DNA from: Bog-473 sp036268485
GTDB lineage: Bacteria > Actinomycetota > Acidimicrobiia > Acidimicrobiales > RAAP-2
Length of the DNA: 64,000 nucleotides
NCBI GenBank assembly: GCA_036268485.1
Contig: DATAUC010000077.1
Coordinates: 134,039 to 198,038, forward strand
Reading direction: 5' to 3'
How positions within the stretch are numbered: position 1 is the first letter of the stretch; each line of letters begins with the position of its first letter. Positions 63,186-64,000 of this stretch are shown here, piece after piece. The notes beneath the pieces were generated by a model. That model had not been told where the DNA came from. It ran no database searches and saw only the letters and a list, made by a program, of their open reading frames with translations. Both the position numbers and the translations under genes were made by a program.

Positions 63186-63620
63186 ATGGCTCTTGTACGT
63201 AGCGATCCATTCCGAGACGTGGACCGCCTGTTCCAGCAACTGTGGGCGAACCAGAACGGCACCAAGCCAATGGCGATGCCCATGGACGCCTACCGGAAGG
63301 ACGACTCCTTCTTGATGCGCCTGGACCTGCCGGGCATCGAGGTCGATTCGATCGATCTGACCGTCGAAGACAACGTGCTCACCATCAAGGCGGAGCGACC
63401 AGTCCCTCCGGCATCGGATGGAATCGAGCGAGTGATCACAGAGCGGCCGTATGGGTCCTTCAGTCGCCAAGTCTTCTTAGGCACGAATCTCGACACCGAG
63501 AAAATCCGGGCCGAATATGAATCAGGAGTGCTCACCCTGGTAGTCCCTGTGGCTGAGCATGCCAAGCCTCGGCGCATTGAAGTCGTGGCCAATACAGAAA
63601 AGAAGCACTTAGCCGCCTAA
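63186..63620 (+). CDS. Small heat-shock protein Hsp20
   Basis: A 144-residue alpha-crystallin-type chaperone: N-terminal SDPFRDVDRLFQQLW, alpha-crystallin domain with YRKDDSFLMRLDLPGIEVDS, DNVLTIKAERP, RPYGSFSRQVFLG and ESGVLTLVVPVAEHAKPRRI (the A-x-x-x-x-G-V-L motif as Y-E-S-G-V-L). GAGGAGGT precedes ATG 63186. It holds unfolded proteins during heat stress. Regulated by CIRCE; the longer in-frame start at 63087 would overlap CIRCE and is rejected. Confidence 0.96.
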   Translation: MALVRSDPFRDVDRLFQQLWANQNGTKPMAMPMDAYRKDDSFLMRLDLPGIEVDSIDLTVEDNVLTIKAERPVPPASDGIERVITERPYGSFSRQVFLGTNLDTEKIRAEYESGVLTLVVPVAEHAKPRRIEVVANTEKKHLAA

Positions 63621-63631
63621 GGAAGGAGGAC

Positions 63632-63677
63632 CATCCCGGGCGGCATGGAAGATTTGCAGCCTGGCGTCCGGGATGGC
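63632..63677 (+). terminator. Long inverted repeat after hsp20
   Basis: CCATCCCGG (63632-63640) pairs with CCGGGATGG (63669-63677), giving a perfect 9 bp stem around 28 bases. It lies just after the hsp20 stop. No T-run follows, so termination is plausible but not certain. Confidence 0.5.
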
Positions 63678-63823
63678 CTTCGCCTCTCCAAATCCTCACC
63701 CGACTAGTCCAAAGCAGGATGACGGATCAGGCTCATCGCGTGACGGCGGCCGTAGAGTGGTGCACGGGACCGAGTCTCCGGCAGCCCGGTCCCCGGCGGC
63801 AAATTGATTATGAAGCGCCATCC

Positions 63824-64000
63824 TGAACCGTCCTGGGAATTGTGGAGGCTCCATCTTTCAGAGAGAGGATGGAGTCTGTGCCAAGGAACAAGCCATACCC
63901 AAAGGAGCTGCGAGAGCAGGCCGTCGGCCTGGTGCTCGAGTGGCGCCGTGACCGCAACCGCACCGACGGCGGCCTGACCGAGATCGGCGAGAAGCTCGGG
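63824..64000 (+). mobile_element. Left end of an IS3-like insertion sequence, truncated by window edge
   Basis: TGAACCGTCCTGGGAATTGTGG at 63824 resembles the terminal inverted repeat of IS3-family elements (TGA/G start). The orfA-type transposase start follows 45 bp later. The right end and target-site duplication are outside the window. Confidence 0.7.
63869..64000 (+). CDS. IS3-family transposase OrfA, 3' partial
   Basis: ATG 63869 (AGAGAGG upstream) gives M-E-S-V-P-R-N-K-P-Y-P-K-E-L-R and an A-V-G-L-V-L-E-W-R helix, the N-terminal helix-turn-helix transposase domain typical of OrfA. An in-frame GTG at 63878 is an alternative start. The gene runs off the window. Confidence 0.85.
   Translation, partial: MESVPRNKPYPKELREQAVGLVLEWRRDRNRTDGGLTEIGEKLG

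Overview
The window is high-GC DNA with many GTG starts, ATGA/GTGA gene overlaps and strong AGGAGG-type ribosome binding sites. Its gene families (KdpD-N/UspA protein, family 1 encapsulin, cNMP-thioredoxin reductase fusion, GAF-ANTAR proteins, WYL regulator, LLM flavin oxidoreductase, sulfotransferase/DUF1214 pair) point to a free-living aerobic actinobacterium. An Acidimicrobiia-like soil or acid-habitat lineage is my best guess, made from gene content only.

Left third (1-36 kb), mostly intact. A partial MDR oxidoreductase is followed by a divergent Kdp potassium-uptake locus: a kinase-less KdpD on the minus strand, and small membrane protein-kdpF-kdpA-kdpB-kdpC-small membrane protein on the plus strand. 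Next comes an oxidative-stress block (7.3-14.3 kb): a catalase, a family 1 encapsulin, a nitrobindin-like heme beta-barrel protein ending in an encapsulin cargo-loading peptide, a divergent cNMP-binding/thioredoxin-reductase fusion, a UBP zinc finger protein, OsmC and a thiolase. The encapsulin-cargo pair is the most interesting item in the window. Then follow regulators (MarR, UspA, DtxR, TetR with a clear operator), a metal-site-like protein paired with an LLM flavin oxidoreductase, a patatin, an ECF sigma factor with a membrane partner, a WYL regulator with a divergent MFS exporter, an MltG-like protein, and a TetR-SDR-sulfotransferase-DUF1214 operon divergent from an APS kinase gene.

Right part (36-64 kb), patchier. 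Intact stress and ion-homeostasis genes alternate with long gene-poor stretches and broken genes. Intact: sugar MFS, STAS protein, two GAF-ANTAR proteins, CDF transporter, MFS, hemerythrin, a seven-gene Mrp/Mbh-type cation antiporter operon, CinA-like amidohydrolase, KatE-GlgX-HAD operon, RsbW-like ATPase, a methyltransferase and a CIRCE-controlled Hsp20. Broken: a CBS protein, CinA-C, zinc alcohol dehydrogenase, ferritin, a conserved membrane protein, an acyl-CoA dehydrogenase and a glycosyltransferase. The window ends inside an IS3-like element. The high density of frameshifts may be real decay in a genomic island or, in part, sequencing/assembly error; reads would decide.

No tRNA, rRNA or CRISPR array was recognised. 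All assignments come from reading the sequence; no database search was run.
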